The notes under the pieces were generated by a model that was not told the origin of the DNA, made no database searches, and saw only the letters and a list, made by a program, of their open reading frames with translations. The position numbers and the translations under genes are program-made. Shown piece by piece: positions 24,996 to 34,320 of a stretch of DNA of 64,000 bases (position 1 is its first letter; every line of letters starts with the position of its first letter). This DNA is from CAIVAT01 sp037137455. GTDB lineage: Bacteria > Bacteroidota > Bacteroidia > Bacteroidales > FEN-979. The stretch spans positions 42,664-106,663 of the forward strand of contig JBAXKG010000004.1 in NCBI GenBank assembly GCA_037137455.1. The letters run 5' to 3'.

Positions 24996-26486
24996 TTATG
25001 GAAACAAATCCCTATGACATTCTGTACAAAAACTGGTCTTCCAGGAATCTTTAATATCAATAGGATGTTTAAATTCCATAATTGTATCGATCGTAGCATA
25101 CTGAACTTTGCCAGTTGGGCCCTGTGCAATTATTGTATGGCACATGTTGCAGTCTTTGGATATCACCTTACCCTTCTCACTTTTATGACGATCGGAATGA
25201 CAGCGGAAACATCCATCTGATTCCAGGTGCCCGATATGGTTCAGGTATTTGTTAGAAGAGGCCCGCATAAAGGGGAAAACATTTAGTGAAAACTCCTTCA
25301 GGATACCGGTTATGGCTTTGTCAATCAATTGTTTTTGAGACTGATAAATTGCAGGATGCCCCAACTTATAAAAATTTGTTATGCTGTCGCGGATATACAT
25401 TACGGCTGAATCACTATTTGAAAAAGGGCCTTTAAGAACATTCATAGCTACATTTTTAATAAAGGGGAGTTCTTTCGGCACATCGCCTGAGATCATCGCA
25501 TTATCAACATAAACCATCGGGGATTTATAAGCGTGGGAGGGTCGGTTATGGCAGTCCATGCAGTCCATAATGCGATGTGGCAAAGTATCAATCGCCTTTT
25601 TATCCAGCATATTGTCTGTATCCTGAAAAATCTGAACATCCCCGGTTTTGATATTGGTAAATTTTACCCATGGAATGGTCTCCCGATCCTTGGCGGAAGC
25701 TATATATTCGATGCGAATATCTTTGTTGATATGCCAGTGGATCCCTTCAATGAGCCCCATGGCGCTGTAATTAGGGCCTATTCTCATAAGTAAGGAATAG
25801 TTAAATTCTGTATTGGTTGAATCGGTGACGTAAACACGCTGCGTGCGAAGCTTTCTGGCATAAAATTTTTGAGGCCAATGGCATTTTTCGCAGGTTTCAC
25901 GTGCCGGTCGAAGGTTTTGGATGGGCGTTTCAATGGGTTGGGGATATTTATGGAAGATGACAGAATAAACCTGATAAAGACCCGAAAGTTTGGATCGGAC
26001 GTACCAACCAGCACCTTCACCAACATGACATTCAACACAGGCGACCCTGGCATGAGGAGAATGCATGTAGGTAACATATTCAGGTTCCATAACTTTATGA
26101 CATAGCTTCCCGCAGAAATCGACCGATTCGGTATAGGTAAATGCCTCGTAACTACCCATCGCTGAAACGATTAGAAATAAGAATGTGAAAACAGAAACAA
26201 GTATCAGTTTTTGCCTCTGGCGTGGAACGTTCATGTCCAACACCGGCCAGCGATTGGCAGGATCATGTGTTTTTTTATGGTTAATCAGCATGCCTATCGG
26301 AATCATCAACAACCCGATTACCATTATAGATGGAAGGATAATGTAGGTAAAAATACCTGTATAAGGGTTCTGATGTTCTGTTACCAAATCTTGTATAAAT
26401 GACACAAGAATCAAGATAAAACTATTAACGGCGATAATAAAGCCGGTAATGCTGATCCAGTTGGAGATGGACTTCGGTAATTTCAT
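24996..26486 (-). CDS. Seven-haem NapC/NirT-family membrane cytochrome c
   Basis: A 496-residue inner-membrane cytochrome. Three hydrophobic segments are seen at ~13-33, ~45-67 and ~93-112, then a periplasmic part with seven haem c attachment motifs: CGKLCH at 125-130 (CX3CH spacing), CVECH 150-154, CEKCH 199-203, CMDCH 309-313, CFRCH 426-430, CNMCH 446-450 and CTECH 487-491. The first half, with FCGKLCHKVMEPEYVTYMHSPHARVACVECHVG, is the NapC/NirT/NrfH-like quinol-oxidising unit; the second half adds haems. Known: this family passes electrons from menaquinol to periplasmic reductases. No reductase gene is adjacent, so the acceptor is unknown. The gene is monocistronic between guaB and a + strand GAF-PAS gene. 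Confidence 0.9.
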   Translation of the reverse strand: MKLPKSISNWISITGFIIAVNSFILILVSFIQDLVTEHQNPYTGIFTYIILPSIMVIGLLMIPIGMLINHKKTHDPANRWPVLDMNVPRQRQKLILVSVFTFLFLIVSAMGSYEAFTYTESVDFCGKLCHKVMEPEYVTYMHSPHARVACVECHVGEGAGWYVRSKLSGLYQVYSVIFHKYPQPIETPIQNLRPARETCEKCHWPQKFYARKLRTQRVYVTDSTNTEFNYSLLMRIGPNYSAMGLIEGIHWHINKDIRIEYIASAKDRETIPWVKFTNIKTGDVQIFQDTDNMLDKKAIDTLPHRIMDCMDCHNRPSHAYKSPMVYVDNAMISGDVPKELPFIKNVAMNVLKGPFSNSDSAVMYIRDSITNFYKLGHPAIYQSQKQLIDKAITGILKEFSLNVFPFMRASSNKYLNHIGHLESDGCFRCHSDRHKSEKGKVISKDCNMCHTIIAQGPTGKVQYATIDTIMEFKHPIDIKDSWKTSFCTECHRDLFP

Positions 26487-26645
26487 GTTTTTTTAATTTA
26501 GAATGTTTCTATCTGACATGCTGAAAATGGCCAGATAAAATTAGATAATATTTTAACAATTCCAAACCTTCATATTCATTTGTAAAAAACAATCAGGAAA
26601 TATGAAAAAATTTCTACCCGAGGTCATATAATTGGTTTAATTTGC

Positions 26646-27533
26646 ATGCAGAACAGATCCATAAATATGGTAACCGGAAAAGATCAGAAGGCTGAGGAAC
26701 AGATCATACAAATTTCAATGGAGTTGGCAACATTGATCGGAAGGGAATATTTTGAAGCCATAACATGTTATCTGTCTCAATTACTTAAAGCTGACGTGGT
26801 TTTGGTGGGAGAAATAACCGATGACAGAAAGCATGCCAGAACCGTTGCAGTGTTCAATGATGGAGAGGTTGTTGATGACTTTGAGTTCAGTTTGGCTGAT
26901 TCTCCTTTTGCTCCATTACTCGAAGGATCTCTACGCATATTTCGGGAAGATCTGCAGAAGTTATTTCCCGAAGATTATCTGCTCGCCGACCTGTCGCTGG
27001 ATGCATTTGCAGGTATACCGCTTTTCGACAACAATGGAAAGCCAATTGGATTTCTTGTGGCATTGTACAGGCAACCTATTGAAAATATATCACTTGCAGA
27101 TCATGCATTGCATTTTTGCGCCTCCCGTGTCTCTGCCGAATTGGACCGAAAACTGGCTTTCGATAAATTGAAAGAATATGAAAGTTTTTTATTCGGTATT
27201 GTCGATATGCTTGAAGATGTGCTGTTTATTGCCGATTTACAAGGAAAAATCAGACTGCTTTCCCCTTCTGCGATAAGGGTTTTCGGCTGGTCGCCAGAGG
27301 AGATGATTGGTCAATCCATTGCCAATTTTTTAACAGAAGATACCCGCCAACTGGGTATACAGGAATTTGAAAAATGCATATCATCAGGATTGCCAAGGCT
27401 TCGTCTTAAACTCAAGGTCAATGATAAATCAGGCAAGGCCCGCCCGGTAGTTTGGTCAGCTAATTTAACAAAGTCCGAGGGTGAAATTAATGGCTGTATT
27501 GGCATTTTCCATGAAATATCAAATAAACCTTAA
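26646..27533 (+). CDS. GAF-PAS sensor protein without an output domain
   Basis: A 295-residue soluble protein. Residues ~25-165 resemble a GAF domain (ITCYLSQLLKADVVLVGEI; DAFAGIPLFDNNGKPIGFLVALY), and ~180-293 form a PAS domain (IVDMLEDVLFIADLQGKIRLLSPSAIRVFGWSPEEMIGQS ... and the PAC-like end GCIGIFHEIS). No histidine kinase, GGDEF or DNA-binding region follows the PAS domain, and no response regulator is adjacent. A 'sensor only' protein may bind a partner kinase or enzyme. The ATG is at 26646; a second Met at codon 8 is possible. nhaD follows on the same strand after 24 bases and may be co-transcribed. Confidence 0.78.
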   Translation: MQNRSINMVTGKDQKAEEQIIQISMELATLIGREYFEAITCYLSQLLKADVVLVGEITDDRKHARTVAVFNDGEVVDDFEFSLADSPFAPLLEGSLRIFREDLQKLFPEDYLLADLSLDAFAGIPLFDNNGKPIGFLVALYRQPIENISLADHALHFCASRVSAELDRKLAFDKLKEYESFLFGIVDMLEDVLFIADLQGKIRLLSPSAIRVFGWSPEEMIGQSIANFLTEDTRQLGIQEFEKCISSGLPRLRLKLKVNDKSGKARPVVWSANLTKSEGEINGCIGIFHEISNKP

Positions 27534-27557
27534 AATTATATCGCCTTGTTCATCTTA

Positions 27558-28895
27558 ATGATCGTTGTTTTTATTGCAGGTTATGCTGCCATCGCACTGG
27601 AGCATCCGTTGAGGGTCAATAAATCGGCTACAGCCCTGATTTTAGCTGTTTCGTTGTGGGTGATTTTTGTGATCGGTGGAGAACCATTACTTGTAAACTC
27701 TTCGAATTTCAAGGAATTTCTTATAAAAAACCCAGATGGAAGTTTTCCAGACTGGATTTCCAATCATGCCCTGTTGTATCACTTAGGCGAAATATCCGGG
27801 ATTCTTTTTTTCCTGCTTGGCGCCATGACTATTGTTGAATTGATCGATTCGCATGAAGGTTTCCGGATTATCACCGACAAAATAAAAACAACGAATAAGG
27901 TAAAACTACTTTGGGTGATAAGCCTTATCACATTTTTTCTTTCAGCTGTTCTCGACAACCTTACAACTGCAATTGTCATGGTTGCCTTGCTGCGAAAACT
28001 GATCAGCGATAAAAAGGAACGTTGGTTCTATGCCGGCATGGTTGTTATTGCGGCTAATAGTGGTGGTGCATTCAGTCCGATTGGTGATGTTACAACCATA
28101 ATGCTTTGGATCGGAGGACATATTACCACTGTGAACATAATTTTAAAAACATTCATTCCAAGCGCTTTATCGATGGTGGTTCCCCTTGCAATGCTTTCGA
28201 TAACCATGAAGGGTCATATTCAAAAACCTCATAGTGTAATTTCTGAACATGGAAATTCTACAACTGCGATTGAAAGAAACATTGTTTTTTTTCTTGGAAT
28301 CGGATTGCTCCTGTTTGTTCCCATTTTTAAAACACTTACAAACCTGCCGCCCTACATGGGAATCTTGCTTGGCCTTGGCATTTTGTGGGTAGTTACAGAA
28401 ATTATGCACAAGTCAAAGAATGACGCTTATCGACCGATGGTAACGGTTGCCGGCGTAATTCGCAGGGTAGATACCCCCAGTGTTCTATTCTTTCTGGGCA
28501 TTTTGCTGTCGGTTGCAGCACTTCAATCGGCCGGACATCTTGAATTATTAGCCGATAAACTGGATAAGCATGTTGGAAATTTATATGTAATCAACATCAT
28601 TATCGGGTTACTTTCCGCGGTAGTTGATAATGTTCCGCTCGTGGCCGGTGCGATGGGAATGTATCAGAACACCTTCCCCACCGACCACTACTTCTGGGAA
28701 ATGCTCGCCTATTGCGCCGGAACCGGTGGAAGTATACTGATTATAGGTTCAGCAGCGGGGGTTGCAGTGATGGGTATGGAAAAGATTGATTTCATATGGT
28801 ATCTCAGAAAAATTTCGCTATGGGCGCTTATTGGATACCTGGCTGGTTCTGCCGGCTACTGGGGCATGAGCGAGTTGATTTTTCTGAAATTATAA
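27558..28895 (+). CDS. nhaD: NhaD-type Na+/H+ antiporter
   Basis: A 445-residue inner-membrane transporter of the ion-transporter superfamily (ArsB/NhaD). About 12-13 hydrophobic segments are seen. The N-terminal segment GYAAIALEHPLRVNKSATALI, the LDNLTTAIVM motif at ~136, and SAVVDNVPLVAGAMGMY near the end are the two inverted half-site signatures with the Asn/Asp pairs (DN.TT and DN.P) typical of NhaD. It exports sodium in exchange for protons at alkaline pH. I use ATG 27558; the frame may also open at TTG 27546. It lies 24 bases downstream of the GAF-PAS gene. Confidence 0.9.
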   Translation: MIVVFIAGYAAIALEHPLRVNKSATALILAVSLWVIFVIGGEPLLVNSSNFKEFLIKNPDGSFPDWISNHALLYHLGEISGILFFLLGAMTIVELIDSHEGFRIITDKIKTTNKVKLLWVISLITFFLSAVLDNLTTAIVMVALLRKLISDKKERWFYAGMVVIAANSGGAFSPIGDVTTIMLWIGGHITTVNIILKTFIPSALSMVVPLAMLSITMKGHIQKPHSVISEHGNSTTAIERNIVFFLGIGLLLFVPIFKTLTNLPPYMGILLGLGILWVVTEIMHKSKNDAYRPMVTVAGVIRRVDTPSVLFFLGILLSVAALQSAGHLELLADKLDKHVGNLYVINIIIGLLSAVVDNVPLVAGAMGMYQNTFPTDHYFWEMLAYCAGTGGSILIIGSAAGVAVMGMEKIDFIWYLRKISLWALIGYLAGSAGYWGMSELIFLKL

Positions 28896-28915
28896 CGTGA
28901 TTGTTAACCTGGGAA

Positions 28916-29524
28916 TTATTTGGAACTGTAGGTGGTATTGACAGTTATGTAACCCGGATAGGTCAGCGCCTTGCCCGATACAATAACAGTGGGTTTCAAT
29001 TTGATTTTAAAGCGTGTTGGTACATTTCCCATCCCATTTAAGTTAATACAGAAATTAATGAGGGCATTGGCTGATTTTCCGGAAAGAACCTGTTTCAGAT
29101 CCACACCAATCCTGACGGGAACGATGGAGGTACTGTTAGCTTTAAGGAGAATGGGTTTATCAAGGATACCAGACGCCATCTGGTTTTCATCAATAAAAAG
29201 AATCCATTCGAGGCGGTTTAAACCGGCATCCTTTGCATTTGGATTACGGCCTTCGATATTTACCTGAAGCGATAACGGGAAAATCGGGCTTGCAAATCCA
29301 GCCATGATTCTGGCAAAATCGTTAAAGTTTAAATCATTGACCGATTTGATATTTTGTATCATCACGCCATCCAAATTTACACTATCAACCGAAAAAATGC
29401 GGAAATCGCAATTGGCAAGTTCAGAGGCTTGTTTAGCCTGTTTCGCAACCTGACAGGCCGAAAATGCCACTACAATAAAACCAAGAAGGATTATGGGGAT
29501 GAAAAACTTTTTGAGGCAGGCCAT
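28916..29524 (-). CDS. LEA-type-2-like (WHy-like) lipoprotein
   Basis: A 202-residue lipoprotein with lipobox FSAC (Cys ~24). The rest is a beta-rich domain with FRIFSVDSVNLDGVMIQNI, the acyl-type 'N..N' segment and LNFNDFARIMAGF, resembling the LEA type 2/WHy domain family found in bacterial envelope proteins. Function unknown; related plant proteins protect against desiccation. The ATG at 29524 is preferred over the upstream TTG at 29545, which lies within a -7 box. It is convergent with nhaD and divergent from the sulfatase. Confidence 0.7.
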   Translation of the reverse strand: MACLKKFFIPIILLGFIVVAFSACQVAKQAKQASELANCDFRIFSVDSVNLDGVMIQNIKSVNDLNFNDFARIMAGFASPIFPLSLQVNIEGRNPNAKDAGLNRLEWILFIDENQMASGILDKPILLKANSTSIVPVRIGVDLKQVLSGKSANALINFCINLNGMGNVPTRFKIKLKPTVIVSGKALTYPGYITVNTTYSSK

Positions 29525-29542
29525 TACTAAAAATTTGGATTG

Positions 29543-29550
29543 CAAAAATA
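29543..29550 (-). promoter_or_regulatory. Bacteroidota -7 promoter box (TATTTTTG) for the LEA-like gene
   Basis: On the minus strand TATTTTTG fits TAnnTTTG exactly and lies 18 bases before the ATG at 29524. The box overlaps a TTG that extends the frame; start selection therefore favours 29524. No -33 TTG was found. Confidence 0.48.
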
Positions 29551-29566
29551 GGTAATTTTAAACCGC

Positions 29567-31105
29567 ATGAAGAAGAACTTGGTTTTACCCTCTTTTATTA
29601 TCACTATTTGTTTGGTATTAGTCGGCATTTCCGCTGATCCGCACTCTGGAAAGAAGGATCCGAAAGCTGCCTTAAAGCCTAACGTAATACTTATCGTTGC
29701 AGATGATTTGGGTTATGGCGAAATCGGTTGTTATGGACAAAAGATCATTCGTACCCCAAACATTGACAGGTTGGCGCTTGAAGGAATGAGGTTTACCGAA
29801 TTTTATGCCGCCAGTCCTGTTTGCGCCCCATCACTTTGCGGCCTTTTTACGGGCAAGAACACCGGCCATTCGTATATCAGGGATAATGTTGAAGTGGGTA
29901 AATGGGATTCCTTTATGGGCCAGATGCCTCTTAAGGAAAACACATATACGCTTGCGACACTTATGCAGAATTCAGGCTATAAGACGGCGTGTATAGGAAA
30001 ATGGGGATTGGGTGGCCCCGGTTCGACCGGGATGCCAACAAAACAAGGATTCAATTACTTCTATGGTTACATTTGTCTGAGGCAGGCTCACAATTATTAT
30101 CCTGATTATCTGTGGAGAAACGAAGTGAAAATAAGCATTGGTAATCCTTTATTTTCAGCGCATCAGAAATTGAAGGGGAACCCCGCCGATTCTGTATCTT
30201 ATAATAAATACAAGGGAATTGTCTATTCCCAGGACCTGATTTCGGATGAAGCATCACGTTTTATCAGAGAAAACCGCGATTCATCGTTTTTTCTATACCT
30301 GAGCTATAGTTTGCCGCATCTGGCGCTGCAAGTTCCGTACAAGTACTTTGATTTATATAAGGGGAAATTGAATGATAAGCCCTATTCCGGATATAGCGGA
30401 TATCTTCCCTGCCAGTATCCTCATGCGACTTATGCTGCCATGGTCGGGGCTTTGGATGATTACGTCGGAAGAATTGTCAGCACTGTGAAAGAGGCCGGAA
30501 TAGATTCGAATACCATTATTCTGTTTACAAGCGATAACGGGGCCACTTTCGAAGTCGGAGGCGCTGATCCCTATTATTTTCAAAGCAATGGAATACTTAA
30601 AGCCGGAAAAGGTTCATTGTATGAAGGAGGTATCAGAGTACCGATGATTGCCCGCTGGCCGGGGGTTATCAAAGCAGGAAAAGTATCAGGGTTAATATGT
30701 GCATCATGGGATTTCATGTCTACTTTTGCTGATCTGACAGGCATTTCGCTTTCCCCCGGTCGGGATGGAATATCTATTTTACCTGAATTACTTGGTAATA
30801 AAATGGAAGTAAAGCATGATTTTTTATATTGGGAGTACCCTGGCCGGGGTGGCGCTATGGCAGTGCGTATGGGCGATTGGAAAGCAATATGGAAAAACCT
30901 TCTTACCGAACCTTACCGGCGGGTGGAACTGTATAACCTGAAAACAGATCAGGGTGAACAGTTTAATATTGCAAAAAATCACCCGGGCCAGGTAAAACAA
31001 ATGATGGAATGCATGAGTAAGCGGACACCCTCAGAGAACCAGGAATGGAATTTTATCGGGAACAAAACTTTAAAAAAAATGACACCAAAAAAGCCGGTTT
31101 ATTAG
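29567..31105 (+). CDS. Secreted sulfatase (alkaline-phosphatase superfamily) with atypical maturation motif
   Basis: A 512-residue exported sulfatase (signal peptide to ~residue 23). The metal site NVILIVADDLGYGEIGCYGQ at ~41-60 is typical. The maturation signature, normally C-x-P-S-R, reads C86-A-P-S-L90, with Cys where formylglycine forms but Leu for the conserved Arg. GKWGLGG, KQGFNYFYGY, SLPHLALQVP and TSDNGA (metal ligands DN) are also present, and the C-terminal SLYEGGIRVPMIARWPG segment is intact. It would hydrolyse sulfate esters on a glycan or similar compound. The stop overlaps the convergent carB gene by four bases. No sulfatase-maturase gene is adjacent. Confidence 0.88.
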   Translation: MKKNLVLPSFIITICLVLVGISADPHSGKKDPKAALKPNVILIVADDLGYGEIGCYGQKIIRTPNIDRLALEGMRFTEFYAASPVCAPSLCGLFTGKNTGHSYIRDNVEVGKWDSFMGQMPLKENTYTLATLMQNSGYKTACIGKWGLGGPGSTGMPTKQGFNYFYGYICLRQAHNYYPDYLWRNEVKISIGNPLFSAHQKLKGNPADSVSYNKYKGIVYSQDLISDEASRFIRENRDSSFFLYLSYSLPHLALQVPYKYFDLYKGKLNDKPYSGYSGYLPCQYPHATYAAMVGALDDYVGRIVSTVKEAGIDSNTIILFTSDNGATFEVGGADPYYFQSNGILKAGKGSLYEGGIRVPMIARWPGVIKAGKVSGLICASWDFMSTFADLTGISLSPGRDGISILPELLGNKMEVKHDFLYWEYPGRGGAMAVRMGDWKAIWKNLLTEPYRRVELYNLKTDQGEQFNIAKNHPGQVKQMMECMSKRTPSENQEWNFIGNKTLKKMTPKKPVY

Positions 31106-34100
31106 TATTCATCCCAGCTTTTAATTTCAATTTCACCAGGTTTGATTTTGCAGAATGCCATAATAAACGCCGCTGCAAGGTTAGGATTGGTAATCAGCGG
31201 AATGTTATAATCGACCGCTGACCTGCGAATGGAATAATCGTTGTCTAACTCATGCTTTGAAAGGTTCTTGGGGATATTGACTACCAGGTCGATACGCCTG
31301 TTCTGTATATATTCCATTACATTTGGGGTGGCCTCTTCATCGGGCCAGTGGAGTATAGTAGAGGGAATGCCATTTGATGCAAGAAAGTCAGCTGTTCCCC
31401 GGGTTGCAAAGATGGAATAGTTTTTCTGATGCAATTGATGGCAGCATTCAAGAAGTACCGTTTTCGACTTGGTGGGGCCGGATGAAACCATGATGTTCTT
31501 TTCAGGGATCCTGTATCCGACCGACAGCATGGCCTTAAGGATGGCTTCATAAAATGAATCGCCGATGCAACCGACTTCACCGGTTGAAGCCATATCAACT
31601 CCCAGAACCGGGTCGGCTTTTTGCAAGCGGGAAAAGGAAAACTGCGGCGCCTTTATTCCGATGTAGTCAATGTCGAACATCGACTTGTCAGGCTTTGTAA
31701 AAGGAATCCCAAGTATCACCCTTGTAGCAATGTCGATGAAGTTGATTTTCAAAACCTTAGATACAAAAGGAAAACTGCGCGAAGCCCTGAGGTTGCATTC
31801 GATCACTTTGATGTCGTTATCTTTGGCCAGAAACTGAATATTGAATGGTCCGGAAATGTTAAGCGAACTTGAAATTTCCCTCGCGACACGTTTGATTTTC
31901 CGGATTGTCTCCACATAAATTTTCTGTGGCGGAAAAACAATTGTGGCGTCTCCTGAATGTACACCTGCAAATTCAACATGTTCGGAAATGGCATAGGCCA
32001 CGATCTCCCCTTCCCTCGCAACGGCATCCATTTCGATTTCCTTAGCCTCCTGTATGAATTCGGACACCACTACCGGATGCTCTTTTGAAACGTTGGCGGC
32101 AAGGGTAAGAAAATATTCGAGCTCACTGTTATTGGATACCACATTCATAGCCGCCCCGGAAAGCACGTATGATGGGCGAATCAGCAACGGAAACCCGACC
32201 TGGGATGCAAAATCATAGATTTCATCCAGATTTGTCATCTCTTTCCACCTCGGCTGATCGATGTCAAGCTTGTCAAGCATCGATGAAAACTTGTGGCGGT
32301 CTTCGGCATTGTCGATATCAACCGGTGATGTTCCAAGAATTGCAACATTCTGCTTATGCAGACGCATGGCCAGGTTGTTGGGAATCTGCCCTCCCATGGA
32401 TACCACCACTCCTTTGGGATTTTCCAGTTCCACAATATCCATCACCCGTTCGAATGAGAGTTCATCAAAATAGAGCCGGTCGCAAATGTCATAATCGGTA
32501 CTAACCGTTTCGGGGTTGTAATTGATCATGACCGAGCGAAAACCGGCCGATTTAACTGTGTTCAGGGTATTTACGCTGCACCAGTCAAATTCAACGGAAC
32601 TGCCAATCCGGTATGCGCCCGAACCGAGGACAATCACCGACAAACGGTCATCAGGAAAGATCACATCATGTTCGTTGCCATTGTAGGTCAGGTAGAGATA
32701 ATTGGTTTGCGCGGGATATTCAGCGGCAAGGGTATCAATGTTTTTCACGCTTGGCATGATACCCAATTTTTTTCGATATGCACGCACTATCAGCATGTCC
32801 TGCTCAATTTCGCTTTTTTCACGTTTTCCAACCAGCTTTGCCAGCTGAAAATCAGAAAAACCGAGGCATTTAGCGTCAAGGAGCAGATCGTATGGAATTG
32901 AAGTAAGGTCATTTATAGCAGCCATTACCAGCCCCGTATCGTAGATATTTTTCAGCCGGTACAAAAACCACTTGTCGATGCGGGTAAGTTCCCAGATGCG
33001 GTCGACGGAATATCCTTCTGCAAATGCCTGAGCGATTACAAAGATTCGTGTATCCGTGGGGTTGGCCAGTTCCTGTTCGAGATTCTCCACGCGAAGCTCC
33101 TTGTTACCGATGAACCCATGCATGCCTTGCCCGATCATTCTTAATCCCTTCTGGATAACCTCTTCAAAGGTGCGGCCTATGGACATTATCTCGCCCACGC
33201 TTTTCATACTGGAGCCGATCTGTTTTGATACCCCGGTGAATTTACTCAGATCCCATCGCGGGATTTTGCAAACAATATAATCGAGCGAAGGTTCAAAACA
33301 GGCAGTGGTCACCTTCGTCACTGAATTCTTTAATTCATGCAGGCCATAGCCCAGACCAAGTTTGGCTGCGACAAAGGCCAATGGATAACCAGTAGCCTTG
33401 GATGCAAGCGCTGATGACCTTGACAGACGTGCATTGACCTCGATTACCCGGTATTCCTCCGAATCTGGATTTAGTGCGTACTGGATATTGCATTCCCCGA
33501 TAATTCCGAGGTGGCGGATAACCTTGATAGAAAGTTCGCGGAGTTTGTAGTATTCAATGTTGGTAAGGGTTTGCGATGGAGCAACAACTATACTTTCGCC
33601 AGTATGGATACCCAGCGGATCGAAATTTTCCATGTTACATACCGTTATGCAGTTGTCGTAACGGTCGCGCACCACCTCGTATTCGATCTCTTTCCAGCCC
33701 TTAAGTGATTCCTCAACAAGTATCTGGCCTGAATAGGAGAACGCGTTTGCAGCCAAAGTTTCAAGCTCCATTTCATTGGTACAGAAACCACTACCCTGCC
33801 CGCCCAGAGTATAAGCAGCACGGATGATCACCGGGTAACCAATTGCCATGGCGGCAGTTTTGGCAGCTGAAAGACTGGTCACCGCAATACTTCTGGGTGT
33901 TCCGACTTCAATGTCATGCAACATTTTCGAGAAGAGGTCGCGGTCCTCAGTTTGAATAATTGTTTCCACAGGAGTTCCGAGAACCAATACCTTGTATTTT
34001 TCAAGGATACCGGATTTATACAAAGCAACGCCGCAGTTGAGTGCAGTTTGCCCGCCAAAAGCAAGCAAAATCCCATCGGGGCGCTCCTTCTCAATTACCT

Positions 34101-34320
34101 TTTCAACAAACTGAGGTGTGACAGGAAGGAAATAAACTTTGTCGGCAATCTCCTCAGAAGTTTGAATAGTGGCGATGTTAGGATTGATCAGGATTGTAAT
34201 AATACCTTCTTCCTTCAGCGCTTTCAAAGCCTGCGACCCGGAGTAGTCAAATTCGCCGGCCTCCCCTATTTTGAGGGCGCCGGAACCCAGCACAAGTACT
34301 TTATTTATCTTTTGGATCAT
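31102..34320 (-). CDS. carB: Carbamoyl-phosphate synthase, large subunit
   Basis: A 1072-residue synthetase subunit. Both ATP-grasp halves are seen: an N-terminal carboxyphosphate domain (VLVLGSGALKIGEAGEFDYSGSQA at ~9, ATP-grasp with SLKGWKEIEYEVVRD and QYALNPDSEEYRVIEVNARLSRSSALASKATGYP) and a C-terminal carbamoyl-phosphate domain (VIVLGSGAYRIGSSVEFDW at ~555, ...KVIECNLRASRSFPFVSKV), followed by an MGS-like allosteric domain (FATRGTADFLASNGIP). It makes carbamoyl phosphate for arginine and pyrimidine synthesis. The start ATG overlaps the carA stop by 20 bases, indicating coupled translation. Confidence 0.98.
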   Translation of the reverse strand: MIQKINKVLVLGSGALKIGEAGEFDYSGSQALKALKEEGIITILINPNIATIQTSEEIADKVYFLPVTPQFVEKVIEKERPDGILLAFGGQTALNCGVALYKSGILEKYKVLVLGTPVETIIQTEDRDLFSKMLHDIEVGTPRSIAVTSLSAAKTAAMAIGYPVIIRAAYTLGGQGSGFCTNEMELETLAANAFSYSGQILVEESLKGWKEIEYEVVRDRYDNCITVCNMENFDPLGIHTGESIVVAPSQTLTNIEYYKLRELSIKVIRHLGIIGECNIQYALNPDSEEYRVIEVNARLSRSSALASKATGYPLAFVAAKLGLGYGLHELKNSVTKVTTACFEPSLDYIVCKIPRWDLSKFTGVSKQIGSSMKSVGEIMSIGRTFEEVIQKGLRMIGQGMHGFIGNKELRVENLEQELANPTDTRIFVIAQAFAEGYSVDRIWELTRIDKWFLYRLKNIYDTGLVMAAINDLTSIPYDLLLDAKCLGFSDFQLAKLVGKREKSEIEQDMLIVRAYRKKLGIMPSVKNIDTLAAEYPAQTNYLYLTYNGNEHDVIFPDDRLSVIVLGSGAYRIGSSVEFDWCSVNTLNTVKSAGFRSVMINYNPETVSTDYDICDRLYFDELSFERVMDIVELENPKGVVVSMGGQIPNNLAMRLHKQNVAILGTSPVDIDNAEDRHKFSSMLDKLDIDQPRWKEMTNLDEIYDFASQVGFPLLIRPSYVLSGAAMNVVSNNSELEYFLTLAANVSKEHPVVVSEFIQEAKEIEMDAVAREGEIVAYAISEHVEFAGVHSGDATIVFPPQKIYVETIRKIKRVAREISSSLNISGPFNIQFLAKDNDIKVIECNLRASRSFPFVSKVLKINFIDIATRVILGIPFTKPDKSMFDIDYIGIKAPQFSFSRLQKADPVLGVDMASTGEVGCIGDSFYEAILKAMLSVGYRIPEKNIMVSSGPTKSKTVLLECCHQLHQKNYSIFATRGTADFLASNGIPSTILHWPDEEATPNVMEYIQNRRIDLVVNIPKNLSKHELDNDYSIRRSAVDYNIPLITNPNLAAAFIMAFCKIKPGEIEIKSWDEY

